Assembly (NCBI RefSeq): GCF_014212175.1
Contig: NZ_JACJVR010000110.1
Span: 1-64,000 of the forward strand
DNA: 64,000 nucleotides
Reading direction: 5' to 3'
From: Cohnella xylanilytica
GTDB lineage: Bacteria; Bacillota; Bacilli; Paenibacillales; Paenibacillaceae
Each line of letters opens with the position of its first letter. Positions within the stretch are counted from its first letter, which is position 1. The translations under genes and the position numbers were made by a program. The notes below the pieces were generated by a model that saw only the letters and a list, made by a program, of their open reading frames with translations, ran no database searches and was not told the origin of the DNA. This document shows positions 42,421 to 50,705 of this stretch, piece after piece.

Positions 42421-44487
42421 TTGATTCGCAAAGCAACGATCGCAAGCTTGGCCCTCTCTCTTCTCTGTTCGACGGCGCTGTCCTTCGGCGCTTCCGCCGA
42501 ACCTTCCGAGACGGCCGGAACGGCCGGGCAGAAGCCTTCGCCGAAGAGCACGATCCAGTGGCCCGCCCATCAAGCCCTCCCCTCCTTCGCGCGCGCCGAA
42601 CGGCTCGACGTCGCGAACGTCCGGGAACAACCCGGCGACGTCAAGCTGCTCATGACGACCCTTCAGGGTCTCGTCAACCGAGAGAAGCCGCGCATCTATC
42701 TGATTCAGAACGAGAACGATCCCTGGTTCGAGAACATGACGCTTCCGCACACCGTGTACGACTCCTATCTGGACCTGTTCAATAAGTATAGAAAAGCGGT
42801 AAAAGGAATGATCGTCTACGACCCGGACGTCCCGGATTCCATCAACGTCGCGACGACGCTCGCGGGGCTCAAGGACGCGGTGGTCGTCAGCCCGGAATGG
42901 GCGGACACGCTAACGGCCGCCCCCTATAACCTGCAAGTGCTCGACGACCTGCGGGGGCGGTTCGAAGACAAGCTGGACGCCTACCAATGGCAATACGATC
43001 ATCTGTGGAGCCGGACGACGCACCGGATGCTGATCGGCCTGAGCCCCAATACGTCGATTCCGATTCCGCCGGGCATTCCCGATACGTTCGACACGATCGC
43101 CGAAGAGACCCGGCAGCTTCGGGACGCCAGCAACCGCGACACGTACGAATACGACCTCTCCTCCTACTTGGGCGGAGACGCGGTGTACGTGAGGTTCGAC
43201 GATTCGTTCCCGCAGGACGGCTGGGGCCCCGCCGTTCACGCTATCTCCGTGGAGGCCGACGGTCAGACGATCGCCCGGTTCGATACGAATACGCCGGAAG
43301 AAGAAGCGTATCTCTACGACCGGCAAGGCTCCAAGGCGCTGCCCGGGGCCGACCATCGCTTCGCCGACAACGGCAATTACTTCGTCTACGAATTCAAGCC
43401 GCCGGCGGACGCGAAGAAGCTGACGATCTCCATCGAGATGTGGAACCAGTTCAAGGTATCCGTCGGCAACGTTCGTCCGCTCTCGTCCGAGCAGCGGGAG
43501 CCCTACGGCTATCTGCGCGATTACGCGGTCGCCAACAAGGCGATGGTGTTCTGGCTGTCGACCGACGTGCCCGAGCAGCGGGCCTTGTTCGAGAAGATCC
43601 TCTCGGACGTCGAACCCGGCACTCCTTATCTGGGCTGGTTCAGCAACGACTTCGAAGGCGAAGCCGCTTCCGTCGATCTGCTCTCGAGCTACAGCGTCTT
43701 CACGCTGGCCGCGGACTGGTTCCACAACATGACCGTGTTCTCGGGGACGAGGCCGGAGAAGGTCAAGGACCGCAAGCTCGTTAAGGCGAAGCCGGAGAAC
43801 AAGATTTACGTCACCTTCACCTTCGGCGAAGGCGACAACCTGCAATACGACGAGAATCATATGCGGGAGATTCTATGGGAGGATCCGGCGCGCGGACAAG
43901 TGCCGATCAACTGGACTTCGAGCCCGCTGCTCTACGACGCGGCTCCGGCGATTCTGAACTATTACCGGCAGACGGCCACCGACAACGATCTGCTGGTAGC
44001 GGGTCCTTCCGGAGCCGGCTACTTCAGCCCGCATCCGTGGCCGGAGACGACGTTCCCGGATTTCCTGAAGAAGGGATATCGGTATATGAAGGAGACCGGC
44101 ATGACCATCCCGATGGTCATCAACCGGGAAGGGACGACGGACGTTCCGCTCACCGAGGAGGAAGCCGCCGCCTATGGGAAATACGCCAAAGTCCCGGGCA
44201 TCCTGCTGGCGGGAGGAAGCTTCGGCATCAATATCGTAGGCGGAGTCCCCGTGTCGAACCAGAAGGGGATCGGAACGGTCCAGGACGGCAAGAACGCTCT
44301 GGCCGATGCCAAGGCGGGCTGGGACGGCAAGTCGCCGCTGTTCCTCTCCGTCGGGGTGAACGCGTGGGGCATGAGACCGTCCGACGTGCTGGCCATCGCC
44401 GAGTCGCTCGGGCCGGAATACGAAGTCGTCGCGGCCGACCGTTACTTCTCGCTCGTACGCCAGGCGTACGGACTGAAGCCGCAATAA
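42421..44487 (+). CDS. Secreted GxGYxYP-family protein (putative glycoside hydrolase)
   Basis: Protein of about 688 residues with a signal peptide (IASLALSLLCSTALSFGASAEP). The C-terminal half contains the family motif as GPSGAGYFSPHPWPETTFPDFLKK, and the sequence around VKLLMTTLQGLVNREKPRIYL matches the N-terminal GxGYxYP domain. The family is annotated as putative glycoside hydrolase without proven substrate. A central segment (YLGGDAVYVRFDDSFPQDGWGPAVHAISV) looks like an inserted beta-sandwich. The TTG at 42421 sits after a near-perfect GAGGTGATC ribosome site, better than the GTG at 42412 that overlaps it. It is monocistronic with terminators on both sides. Confidence 0.82.
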   Translation: MIRKATIASLALSLLCSTALSFGASAEPSETAGTAGQKPSPKSTIQWPAHQALPSFARAERLDVANVREQPGDVKLLMTTLQGLVNREKPRIYLIQNENDPWFENMTLPHTVYDSYLDLFNKYRKAVKGMIVYDPDVPDSINVATTLAGLKDAVVVSPEWADTLTAAPYNLQVLDDLRGRFEDKLDAYQWQYDHLWSRTTHRMLIGLSPNTSIPIPPGIPDTFDTIAEETRQLRDASNRDTYEYDLSSYLGGDAVYVRFDDSFPQDGWGPAVHAISVEADGQTIARFDTNTPEEEAYLYDRQGSKALPGADHRFADNGNYFVYEFKPPADAKKLTISIEMWNQFKVSVGNVRPLSSEQREPYGYLRDYAVANKAMVFWLSTDVPEQRALFEKILSDVEPGTPYLGWFSNDFEGEAASVDLLSSYSVFTLAADWFHNMTVFSGTRPEKVKDRKLVKAKPENKIYVTFTFGEGDNLQYDENHMREILWEDPARGQVPINWTSSPLLYDAAPAILNYYRQTATDNDLLVAGPSGAGYFSPHPWPETTFPDFLKKGYRYMKETGMTIPMVINREGTTDVPLTEEEAAAYGKYAKVPGILLAGGSFGINIVGGVPVSNQKGIGTVQDGKNALADAKAGWDGKSPLFLSVGVNAWGMRPSDVLAIAESLGPEYEVVAADRYFSLVRQAYGLKPQ

Positions 44488-44493
44488 AGCGCG

Positions 44494-44536
44494 GAGGGGC
44501 CGACCCGAACGTCCGTTAGGACGCGGGCGGCCCCTC
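44494..44536 (+). terminator. Intrinsic terminator after the GxGYxYP gene
   Basis: GAGGGGCCG pairs with CGGCCCCTC, with a further CCCG/CGGG and ACGTCC/GGACG stem inside. It lies between convergent genes and may serve both. Confidence 0.7.
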
Positions 44537-44546
44537 TTCTCTCGGC

Positions 44547-44897
44547 TCACTCGAGGGGAATCCGATACTTCGAGAACGTCTCGACGATATGCTCTCCCTG
44601 CTGGTAAACCCATTTGAACTCGAACTCGTCTCCCTCGTATCCCGTCCGCGCGCGAATATCGGGAATAATGACGGCGTCCAGATGCTCCAGGATCGTCGAA
44701 TGCATGCCTCGCAGCCGGCTCTCGTTCTCCTCGCTCAGCCGGCTCGCTTCTTCGTCCGTATCGGCCGATTGACGGTAATAGGTTTGTCCGATGACCGTAT
44801 CCGGCGTCCCCGGCTCGAAGGGGAAGCCCGATCCGCGGAAGATCTCGCGAACCGTCTCGATCCAATCCCCGTATAAATCGATCTTTACACTGCTCAA
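44547..44897 (-). CDS. Hypothetical protein
   Basis: Soluble acidic protein of about 116 residues, no signal or membrane helix. It begins VKIDLYGDWIETVREIFRGSGFPF, has a charged helical middle (DEEASRLSEENESRLRGMHS) and a C-terminal EFKWVYQQGEHIVETF. I do not recognise the family. A TTG at 44897 has GGGAGG nine bases before; the frame is open to 44933. It is encoded alone, downstream of the YheC/D-like gene and behind that gene's terminator. Confidence 0.6.
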   Translation of the reverse strand: MSSVKIDLYGDWIETVREIFRGSGFPFEPGTPDTVIGQTYYRQSADTDEEASRLSEENESRLRGMHSTILEHLDAVIIPDIRARTGYEGDEFEFKWVYQQGEHIVETFSKYRIPLE

Positions 44898-44961
44898 GTC
44901 CCGCTGCCTCCCTCGCGAACGAATTCGCTTCACGTAGATCGTCTACTATTCTACCGTATCG

Positions 44962-45012
44962 GAATAAAGAAAGCGAAACCCGAAGCGCCTCGAAGCGCTC
45001 TGGTTTCGCCGC
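44962..45012 (-). terminator. Intrinsic terminator of the YheC/D-like gene
   Basis: On the minus strand GCGAAACC/GGTTTCGC with inner AGCGC/GCGCT is followed by TTTCTTTATT, just after the stop at 45019. Confidence 0.75.
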
Positions 45013-45018
45013 ATTCGG

Positions 45019-45768
45019 TTATCGGATTCGCCCGTAAGCCCGCGCGTAGCGGATCACCTTGCGAACGACGGACTTGTCGGGCAGCTTCCGGAAGATGTAA
45101 GGGTCCGGCTTCGTGTTCACCTCGAGAATCCACGGCGTGAACGTCCGATCCAGGCCGACGTCGACCCCGAGCTCGTTGATCCCGGGGAATCGCCGCTTGA
45201 TGACCTTCGCCACCTTGACCCCCGTCCTCTTCAAGGAACGGATCTGGCGAGAGATGCCCCGAGCGCTCAGGTACGGCTTCAGCAGCCTGCCCAGCGGCAT
45301 CGGCGTTCCGCCGTTATGGTAGTTGGTGACGACCTTGCCGGGCGCGGCGACCCGGGCGATCACCCCGGTCGCTTCCCACCGCATCCGCGGACTCCTCTGG
45401 ACCATGACGCGGACGTCGAAGCGCCGGCCCCTGTGCTTCAGCAGCTTGATGCCCTGTTGGGCGAGATAGGGCCTTCCCCTTCTCAGACGGGCTACGGTTC
45501 CGTACAGCCGTTCGTAATTCGGATACGTCGCCCTCTTCGTTCCGTGCCGGAGCTCGTAACCGCCTCCCGTCAGCCGTCTCACCCTCATCACGCCGATCCC
45601 GAACGTTCCGAGATCCGGCTTGACGTAAACCGTCTCGTACCGCGCGAGCAGCGACCTCAGCTTCCCCTTGGACAATCTCGCGGTCTCCGGGACCCACCGT
45701 CTCGTCTCGGCGTTGCGAAGCAGCGGAAGCGTCTTGCTCCACTTGCTGCCGATATAGCTTGAGCTCAT
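45019..45768 (-). CDS. YheC/YheD-type ATP-grasp protein (endospore coat-associated family)
   Basis: Protein of 249 residues, covering only the ATP-grasp part of the YheC/D family. Visible are VYVKPDLGTFGIGVMRVRR (ATP-binding lysine and loop), YLAQQGIKLLKHRGRRFDVRVMVQR and the metal-binding GINELGVDVGLDRTFTPWILEVNTKPD. The Bacillus proteins are linked to the spore coat, but their ligase substrate is unknown. Shorter than YheC/D (about 360-450), but such short versions are frequent in Paenibacillaceae. Strongly basic. Confidence 0.85.
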   Translation of the reverse strand: MSSSYIGSKWSKTLPLLRNAETRRWVPETARLSKGKLRSLLARYETVYVKPDLGTFGIGVMRVRRLTGGGYELRHGTKRATYPNYERLYGTVARLRRGRPYLAQQGIKLLKHRGRRFDVRVMVQRSPRMRWEATGVIARVAAPGKVVTNYHNGGTPMPLGRLLKPYLSARGISRQIRSLKRTGVKVAKVIKRRFPGINELGVDVGLDRTFTPWILEVNTKPDPYIFRKLPDKSVVRKVIRYARAYGRIR

Positions 45769-45861
45769 TCTCGCTCTTCTCCTCCACCCGTTAAGATGCG
45801 GAATAGTCCAAGGTATGAGCGGCCGGAGGGTTCGGCAACGGCGTTCATCCCGTTGCCGCGG

Positions 45862-47229
45862 TCATTTGAACAACCGGCGGATGATCCGGATGCCGCGCTC
45901 GGAGGAGGGGTAGCGGAACGAGAGATCGAACCTCGTCGTCTGCTTCAGGACGCTTTTCTCATGAGAGAAGGTCTGGAAGCTGTAACGTCCGTGGTAGCTG
46001 CCGATCCCGCTCTCTCCCACGCCTCCGAACGGCAGATAGGGAGTCGCGATATGCATGAGCGTATCGTTGATGCAGCCTCCGCCGAAGGAGACGCGCCGCG
46101 TCACGGCCTCCTCCACCGAGCGGTCCCCGGTGAACAGGTAAAGCGCGAGCGGCTTCGGACGGGACGCGACGGCGTCGATCGCTTCGCCTAGCTCCCCGTA
46201 TTCGAGCACGGGAAGCACCGGACCGAAGATCTCTTCCTGCATGACGGGAGCTTCCCAATCGGAATCCACGATCGTCGGCGCCAACCGAAGCTTCTCCCGG
46301 TCGTAAGCCCCGCCGTGCAGCGTCCGGCCTTCCGACGCGAACCGGAGCAGACGGTCGAAGTGGCGCTCGCTGACGATTCGGCCGTACTTCGGGCTGCGGA
46401 GCGGGTCGTCGCCGTAAAATTCGCGAATCGCCGCCGCCAGCTCGGCGACGAGCCGATCCTTCGCGTCCCGGTGGACGAGGATGTAATCCGGAGCGATGCA
46501 CGTCTGGCCGGCGTTCGTGAATTTGCCGAAGGCGATCCGGCGCGCCGCCAGCTTCAAGTCGGCGTCCTTGTGCACGATGCACGGGCTCTTGCCGCCCAGC
46601 TCCAGCACGACCGGCGTCAAATGCTTGGCGGCCGCCTCCATCACGATTCTCCCGACCCGTGGGCTGCCCGTGAAGAAAATGAGGTCGAACCTGTGGCGGA
46701 GCAGCTCCTCGCTGACCTCCGGCCCTCCCTGCACGACCCGGGCGCCGCCTGTCGGGAAGGCCGCCGTCACGATCTCCTCCAGAACGCCGGATACACGCGG
46801 CGTCAACTCCGACGGCTTGACGACGGCCGCGTTGCCCGCCGCGATCGCCCCGATCAGCGGAGAGACGGCGAGCTGGAACGGATAGTTCCAAGGCGCGACG
46901 ATGAGGACGGTTCCGTACGGTTCGGGGACGATCCGCGCGATCGACCCGATATGCGTCAGAGCGGTCTTCGCCTTGCGCGGCCGGGCCCACTTCCGAAGAT
47001 GCTTGCGGACGAAGCCGATCTCGCGATAGACGATGCCGATCTCGGTCATGTACGCCTCCGCCTCCGACTTGCCGAGATCGTCGCGCAAGGCCGCGAGAAG
47101 CTTCGGCTCCCGGCTGCGAATCGCTTCCTTCAGCGCGGCCAGCCTCATCAGCCTCTCCTTGACGCTCCCCGCCTTCCCTTGCGCGATCCATTCTCTCTGG
47201 CGATCCAACAGTTCCCCGATATCCGGCAT
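45862..47229 (-). CDS. Aldehyde dehydrogenase (class 3-like, YwdH type)
   Basis: Protein of 455 residues with the NAD(P)-aldehyde dehydrogenase fold: IVAPWNYPFQLAVSPLIGAIAAGNAAVVKPSE, FFTGSPRVGRIVMEAA, the general-base Glu in VLELGGKSP, catalytic Cys in FTNAGQTCIAPDYIL and EEIFGPVLPVLEY. The C-terminal stretch LPFGGVGESGIGSYHGRYSFQTFSHEKSVL marks the class 3/fatty-aldehyde group, which oxidises medium- and long-chain or aromatic aldehydes. Encoded five bases downstream of a second aldehyde dehydrogenase, in one transcript. Confidence 0.9.
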   Translation of the reverse strand: MPDIGELLDRQREWIAQGKAGSVKERLMRLAALKEAIRSREPKLLAALRDDLGKSEAEAYMTEIGIVYREIGFVRKHLRKWARPRKAKTALTHIGSIARIVPEPYGTVLIVAPWNYPFQLAVSPLIGAIAAGNAAVVKPSELTPRVSGVLEEIVTAAFPTGGARVVQGGPEVSEELLRHRFDLIFFTGSPRVGRIVMEAAAKHLTPVVLELGGKSPCIVHKDADLKLAARRIAFGKFTNAGQTCIAPDYILVHRDAKDRLVAELAAAIREFYGDDPLRSPKYGRIVSERHFDRLLRFASEGRTLHGGAYDREKLRLAPTIVDSDWEAPVMQEEIFGPVLPVLEYGELGEAIDAVASRPKPLALYLFTGDRSVEEAVTRRVSFGGGCINDTLMHIATPYLPFGGVGESGIGSYHGRYSFQTFSHEKSVLKQTTRFDLSFRYPSSERGIRIIRRLFK

Positions 47230-47234
47230 CTAGG

Positions 47235-48671
47235 TCAGCCTCCGTCCCGCAGCCGAATGGAGACCAGCTTGAGCTCCGTCAATTCCTCGATCGCGTAGCG
47301 GATGCCTTCCCGTCCGAAGCCGCTCTCCTTCACGCCTCCGTACGGCATGTGATCGACCCGGAACGTCGGAAAATCGTTGATCATGACGCCGCCGACCTCC
47401 AGCTTGTCGGCCGCCTTCATCGCCGCTTGCAGATCGTTCGTATACAAGCCGGCCTGAAGGCCGTAGCGCGAACGGTTCACCTTCTCGATCGCTTCGTCCA
47501 GCGTTCGGAACGGCTCGACGCAGACGATCGGTCCGAATACTTCGCGGCAGGATACCGGCTCGTCCTCCGGCACGCCGGTCAGCACCGTCGGGGCGTACAC
47601 CGCTTCGGAGAGCCGCCGTCCCCCCGCGACGAGCTTGGCTCCCCGGCGAACCGCGCCGGCGACCCACTCCTCCATGCGCGAAGCCTCCGTCGCGTGGATA
47701 AGGGCGGAGAAGTCCGTCTCCTCCGACTCCGGGTCGCCGATGACGAGCTTCCCCGCCTCCTCCGCGAACCTGGAGACGAACTCGTCGAACAAGGATTCGT
47801 GGACGTACATCCGCTGGATGGAGATGCAGATTTGCCCGCTGAACGAATAGGCGCCGACAACGCACCTCTGAATGAGCGAATCCGTCAGCCGCACCGTATC
47901 GTCGACGATCAGGGCGGAGTTCGAGCCGAGCTCGAGCGTCACTCGCTTCAGCCCCGCCTTGCTCTTCAGCGCGATGCCGACCTCGGGGCTTCCCGTGAAC
48001 GTGACCGCCTTGACGCGAGGGTCCCTCGCGATCGCTTCGCCCACGACCGAGCCCCTGCCCGGCACGACATTCAGCGCGCCCTTCGGAAGACCCGCTTCCT
48101 CGAACAGCTCCGCGAGCGCGAGAGCCGACAGCGGAGTTTGGCCGGCCGGCTTCAGGACGACCGTATTGCCCGCGGCGATCGCCGGCCCCACCTTGTGGGC
48201 GACGAGGTTGAACGGGAAGTTGAACGGCGTGATCGCCCCGACGACGCCCAGCGGCTTGCGCACCGTATAGGCGACCCGCCCTTCTCCGCCGGGCGCCGCG
48301 TCCATCGGGATCGTCTCCCCGCCGATGCGGCCCGCTTCCGCCGCCGCGAACTTGTACGTCTGAATCGTGCGCGCGATCTCGCCTCTCGCCGTCTTCAGCG
48401 GCTTCGCCGCTTCCCGCGTCAAGATGCGGGCGAGCTCCTCGCTCCTCTCCTCCATGAGCCGCGCGACCCGCTCGAGGATCGCCGTTCTCCCGTGCGCCGG
48501 CATCGCCGACATAATCGCGAAGGCGCGTTCGGCCGCCGCGATCGCTTCCCCCGTCTCGCGTTCCCCGGCCTGCGCTACTTCGGCGATCCGTTCCCCCGAG
48601 TAAGGGGACCGCAGCTCCGCGTACATGCCGGACGATCTCCACTCTCCATCGATCCACAATTCCCGTCTCAC
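47235..48671 (-). CDS. Aldehyde dehydrogenase (GAPN/lactaldehyde dehydrogenase-like)
   Basis: Protein of 478 residues of the aldehyde dehydrogenase superfamily: ITPFNFPFNLVAHKVGPAIAAGNTVVLKPAGQTPLSAL, FTGSPEVGIALKSKAG, LELGSNSALIV with the general-base Glu, catalytic Cys in FSGQICISIQRMYVHESLFDEF, and CREVFGPIVCVEPF. The ELGSNSALIV and GQICISIQR wording is typical of the group with non-phosphorylating GAPDH-like and lactaldehyde/succinic semialdehyde enzymes. Start GTG 48671 with GAAGGGAG upstream. It leads the two-gene operon; the aldehyde source is not visible nearby. Confidence 0.9.
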   Translation of the reverse strand: MRRELWIDGEWRSSGMYAELRSPYSGERIAEVAQAGERETGEAIAAAERAFAIMSAMPAHGRTAILERVARLMEERSEELARILTREAAKPLKTARGEIARTIQTYKFAAAEAGRIGGETIPMDAAPGGEGRVAYTVRKPLGVVGAITPFNFPFNLVAHKVGPAIAAGNTVVLKPAGQTPLSALALAELFEEAGLPKGALNVVPGRGSVVGEAIARDPRVKAVTFTGSPEVGIALKSKAGLKRVTLELGSNSALIVDDTVRLTDSLIQRCVVGAYSFSGQICISIQRMYVHESLFDEFVSRFAEEAGKLVIGDPESEETDFSALIHATEASRMEEWVAGAVRRGAKLVAGGRRLSEAVYAPTVLTGVPEDEPVSCREVFGPIVCVEPFRTLDEAIEKVNRSRYGLQAGLYTNDLQAAMKAADKLEVGGVMINDFPTFRVDHMPYGGVKESGFGREGIRYAIEELTELKLVSIRLRDGG

Positions 48672-48876
48672 TTCCGCGTCTCTCCCTTCGGCGCCTCTCT
48701 ATCGGCCGTTCATTCTTCTATCTCTAGAATACCACAATCGATATCCCGCTTCTCCTCGCCGCCGTCAGCACCTCTAAGCAGCTCATCCGATGCGACGCTA
48801 ACTCCCATCTGCGCTCTGCCCGCTCTCGCCCGATTTACGCCAGCCTCACGCGCCCGATCCGCGCTCGCCGGAACGC

Positions 48877-48906
48877 GAAGAAGCCCGCGCGTCGGCGGGC
48901 TTCTTC
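48877..48906 (-). terminator. Intrinsic terminator of the YdjO-like gene
   Basis: GAAGAAGCCCGC/GCGGGCTTCTTC, a perfect 12-base stem just after the stop at 48918. The 205 bases between it and the aldehyde dehydrogenase start at 48671 show nothing recognisable. Confidence 0.7.
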
Positions 48907-48917
48907 TCCGTCTGATC

Positions 48918-49127
48918 CTATTTAGCCGGTGCTTTGAATTTCTTCTGCAGGGGAGGCAGGTGCTTCATCGTGCGAAGCATCGGGCCTTTGCACATCGGGC
49001 ATGCTTGGTCGGGCGTCGCGAACTCTTCCCGTACCCAGGCCTTGCATTCGGGGTTTTTGCATTTCAGGATTTTCACGATGGACAATTTCGCTTTGGCGTC
49101 TTCGTTCGCAGTCAATGGTACAAGCAT
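48918..49127 (-). CDS. YdjO-like small zinc-ribbon protein
   Basis: Protein of about 69 residues with a two-knuckle zinc ribbon: LKCKNPECKAWVREEF and ACPMCKGPMLRTMKHLPPL. The C-x4-C followed by W-R-F and then C-x2-C, with SM/T-LP at the end, is the layout of the Bacillus cold-inducible YdjO family, which binds metal but has no known reaction. The first two cysteines are spaced differently from some relatives. ATG 49127 is preceded closely by GAAGGGA; a GTG at 49151 is possible. Confidence 0.7.
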   Translation of the reverse strand: MLVPLTANEDAKAKLSIVKILKCKNPECKAWVREEFATPDQACPMCKGPMLRTMKHLPPLQKKFKAPAK

Positions 49128-49183
49128 TCCCTTCGCTAAAACTAGAGACACCGAATTAATATAGTCCTAGAGACCGACTCAAG

Positions 49184-49411
49184 TCAAGAGGGTAAGCTTG
49201 TCCTGCCTCCGATAACGCCAGCTGCGTTCGCCGGTTCGCGAACCCGGCGAGCGGCGACGCCGCCATTCTTCACCGCTTCATACGCCCTCGCCAGCCATCG
49301 GAAATCGTCCTTATGCTCGGCCACAGTCCATATGAGGCGCTTCTCTCGCCCAATCGAGTATGCCCAGCCCGTACCTCCGTCACCCTGCCAGTTCCATCCA
49401 TCCGCCCCCAA
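49184..49411 (-). CDS. Hypothetical small ORF, doubtful
   Basis: Open frame of 75 codons beginning at a TTG. The segment WNWQGDGGTGWAYSIGREKR followed by DDFRWLARAYEAVKNGG has protein-like composition, but the start has no convincing ribosome site and an opposite frame (49313-49528) overlaps it. I do not recognise a family. It may be a remnant. Confidence 0.3.
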   Translation of the reverse strand: MGADGWNWQGDGGTGWAYSIGREKRLIWTVAEHKDDFRWLARAYEAVKNGGVAARRVREPANAAGVIGGRTSLPS

Positions 49412-49420
49412 GACGCGACA

Positions 49421-49451
49421 AGACTCCAGCCCCTTCGGGGAACCGGAGTCT
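49421..49451 (-). terminator. Hairpin downstream of the 32-residue membrane peptide gene
   Basis: AGACTCC/GGAGTCT outer and CCCC/GGGG inner stem with a TTCG-type loop. On the minus strand it is followed by CTTGTC and lies 90 bases after the small gene's stop. Confidence 0.5.
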
Positions 49452-49542
49452 CGCGCTTGGAGAGCCTGAATAACTTGGAAAAGATTAGAATGCTCGAACT
49501 ACTGGACCTTCCCTGTTTGAACGATTAGCGCTGTTGATACCT

Positions 49543-49641
49543 TCAGACCAGCTTCCATACCAGAACCGCGATCAATCCCCACAGAACGAGACCGATCGCC
49601 GTTCCCCACAGACAGCCTCTCGCGAAGTTGCCTTCCTTCAT
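49543..49641 (-). CDS. Small single-helix membrane protein (32 residues)
   Basis: A 33-codon frame starts MKEGNFARGCLWGT and continues as a single hydrophobic helix (GLVLWGLIAVLVWKLV) to the stop. The ATG at 49641 has GAGGTGG five bases upstream, a strong ribosome site. Tiny proteins with KxGNF-x-GxLWG and one helix are widespread in Bacillus and Paenibacillus; their function is unknown. A hairpin follows downstream. Confidence 0.7.
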   Translation of the reverse strand: MKEGNFARGCLWGTAIGLVLWGLIAVLVWKLV

Positions 49642-49739
49642 TGCCGCCACCTCTCGGACGAACGATTGCGTGTCCGGTTCGCCCGCTGCCTTGCCGAGTC
49701 TATGCCCTTCTAGTCTCTATTATGGCAGATTGGAAGAGA

Positions 49740-49767
49740 AAATAAACTCGAAAGCCGATGTCGGCTT
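49740..49767 (-). terminator. Terminator-like hairpin after the peroxiredoxin gene
   Basis: Minus-strand AAGCCG-ACAT-CGGCTT followed by TCGAGTTTATTTT, ten bases past the stop at 49777. The stem is short. Confidence 0.5.
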
Positions 49768-49776
49768 AACGCGCAA

Positions 49777-50343
49777 TCAGCCCAGCGTCTTGTCTCCCGG
49801 CTTCCAGTTCACCGGGCACAGCCCGCCGGATTGCAGGGCTTGAAGCACGCGCAGCGTCTCTTCGACGCTCCGGCCGACGTTCATGTCCGTGACGACCTGG
49901 TAGCGCAGGATGCCTTCCGGGTCGATGATGAACAGGCCGCGGTGAGCCGCGCCGGACTCGTCGTCGAGGATGCCGTAGGCGCGGGCCGTCTCCTTCGTGA
50001 AGTCGGAAGCGATCGGGAAGCGGATGGCGCCGATGCCGTTCTTGTCGACCGGCGTCTCGATCCAGGCGCGATGCGTGTAGACGCTGTCGACGGAGGCTCC
50101 GACGATCTCGCAGTCCAGGCTCTTGAATTGCTCGTAGCTGTCGCTGAAGCCGACGATCTCGGTCGGGCACACGAAGGTGAAGTCGTACGGCCAGAAGAAC
50201 AGGACGAGCCACTTGCCGCGGTACTCGGACAAGGAGACGGTCTCCTCGAGCGTCGCGAGGTTCTTGGTCGACGGCAGCTTGAAGTCGGGAGCGGGCAGTC
50301 CTACTTTGGCGAAGGGATAGGCGATCGTTTGTTGGTTGCTCAT
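49777..50343 (-). CDS. 2-Cys peroxiredoxin (AhpC/TSA family)
   Basis: Protein of 188 residues. Peroxidatic Cys59 lies in DFTFVCPTEIVGFSD and resolving Cys about 176 in SGGLCPVNWKPG, with the conserved RGLFIIDPEG. It reduces hydrogen peroxide and organic peroxides, with electrons likely from thioredoxin/TrxB or the adjacent glutaredoxin. ATG 50343 with GGAGGA upstream. It is the third gene of a trxB-glutaredoxin-peroxiredoxin operon whose promoter carries a PerR-type box. No ahpF partner is present. Confidence 0.93.
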   Translation of the reverse strand: MSNQQTIAYPFAKVGLPAPDFKLPSTKNLATLEETVSLSEYRGKWLVLFFWPYDFTFVCPTEIVGFSDSYEQFKSLDCEIVGASVDSVYTHRAWIETPVDKNGIGAIRFPIASDFTKETARAYGILDDESGAAHRGLFIIDPEGILRYQVVTDMNVGRSVEETLRVLQALQSGGLCPVNWKPGDKTLG

Positions 50344-50408
50344 GATGGTTGAATCCTCCTAGGTTGTTAGCGTGATGTTTGGCATGTATCGGTATCGGCG
50401 AAGGGCGA

Positions 50409-50657
50409 TCAAGCGTTGTATTCGGAGACGGCGCGGCTCAGCTGCGTCTGGTTGAAGCCGAGAATCTTGACGTCCCCGAAGACGGTGACCGGTACCGAAC
50501 GCAGGCCGGTGTTCCACAGCTCTTCGGCGTACTTCTCGTCCTGGTCGATGTTGCGCTCCTCGTATTCGACTTCGTTGTCGGAGAGGAACGACTTCACTTG
50601 CTTGCAGTAGTTGCAGTACGTGCTCGTGTAGACGATGACGGGATTCGCGTTGGCCAT
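50409..50657 (-). CDS. Glutaredoxin family (NrdH/YruB-like) thiol-disulfide protein
   Basis: Protein of 82 residues with the thioredoxin fold: IVYTSTYCNYCKQVKSFL has the CxxC (Cys15, Cys18), with the cis-Pro site in LRSVPVTVFGDVKILGF. In organisms without glutathione, such proteins accept electrons from thioredoxin reductase. It lies between trxB and the peroxiredoxin gene, so it may connect the two. ATG 50657 has GGAGGA. Confidence 0.9.
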   Translation of the reverse strand: MANANPVIVYTSTYCNYCKQVKSFLSDNEVEYEERNIDQDEKYAEELWNTGLRSVPVTVFGDVKILGFNQTQLSRAVSEYNA

Positions 50658-50705
50658 GGCGGGTCCTCCTCCATTTCGTTCGTTATAGGTTGAAAATAAC
50701 GTCGC

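Noticed and set aside
49313..49528. Plus-strand frame of 71 codons opposite the doubtful ORF at 49184-49411
   Set aside because: No ribosome site and it crosses a hairpin; composition is unremarkable.
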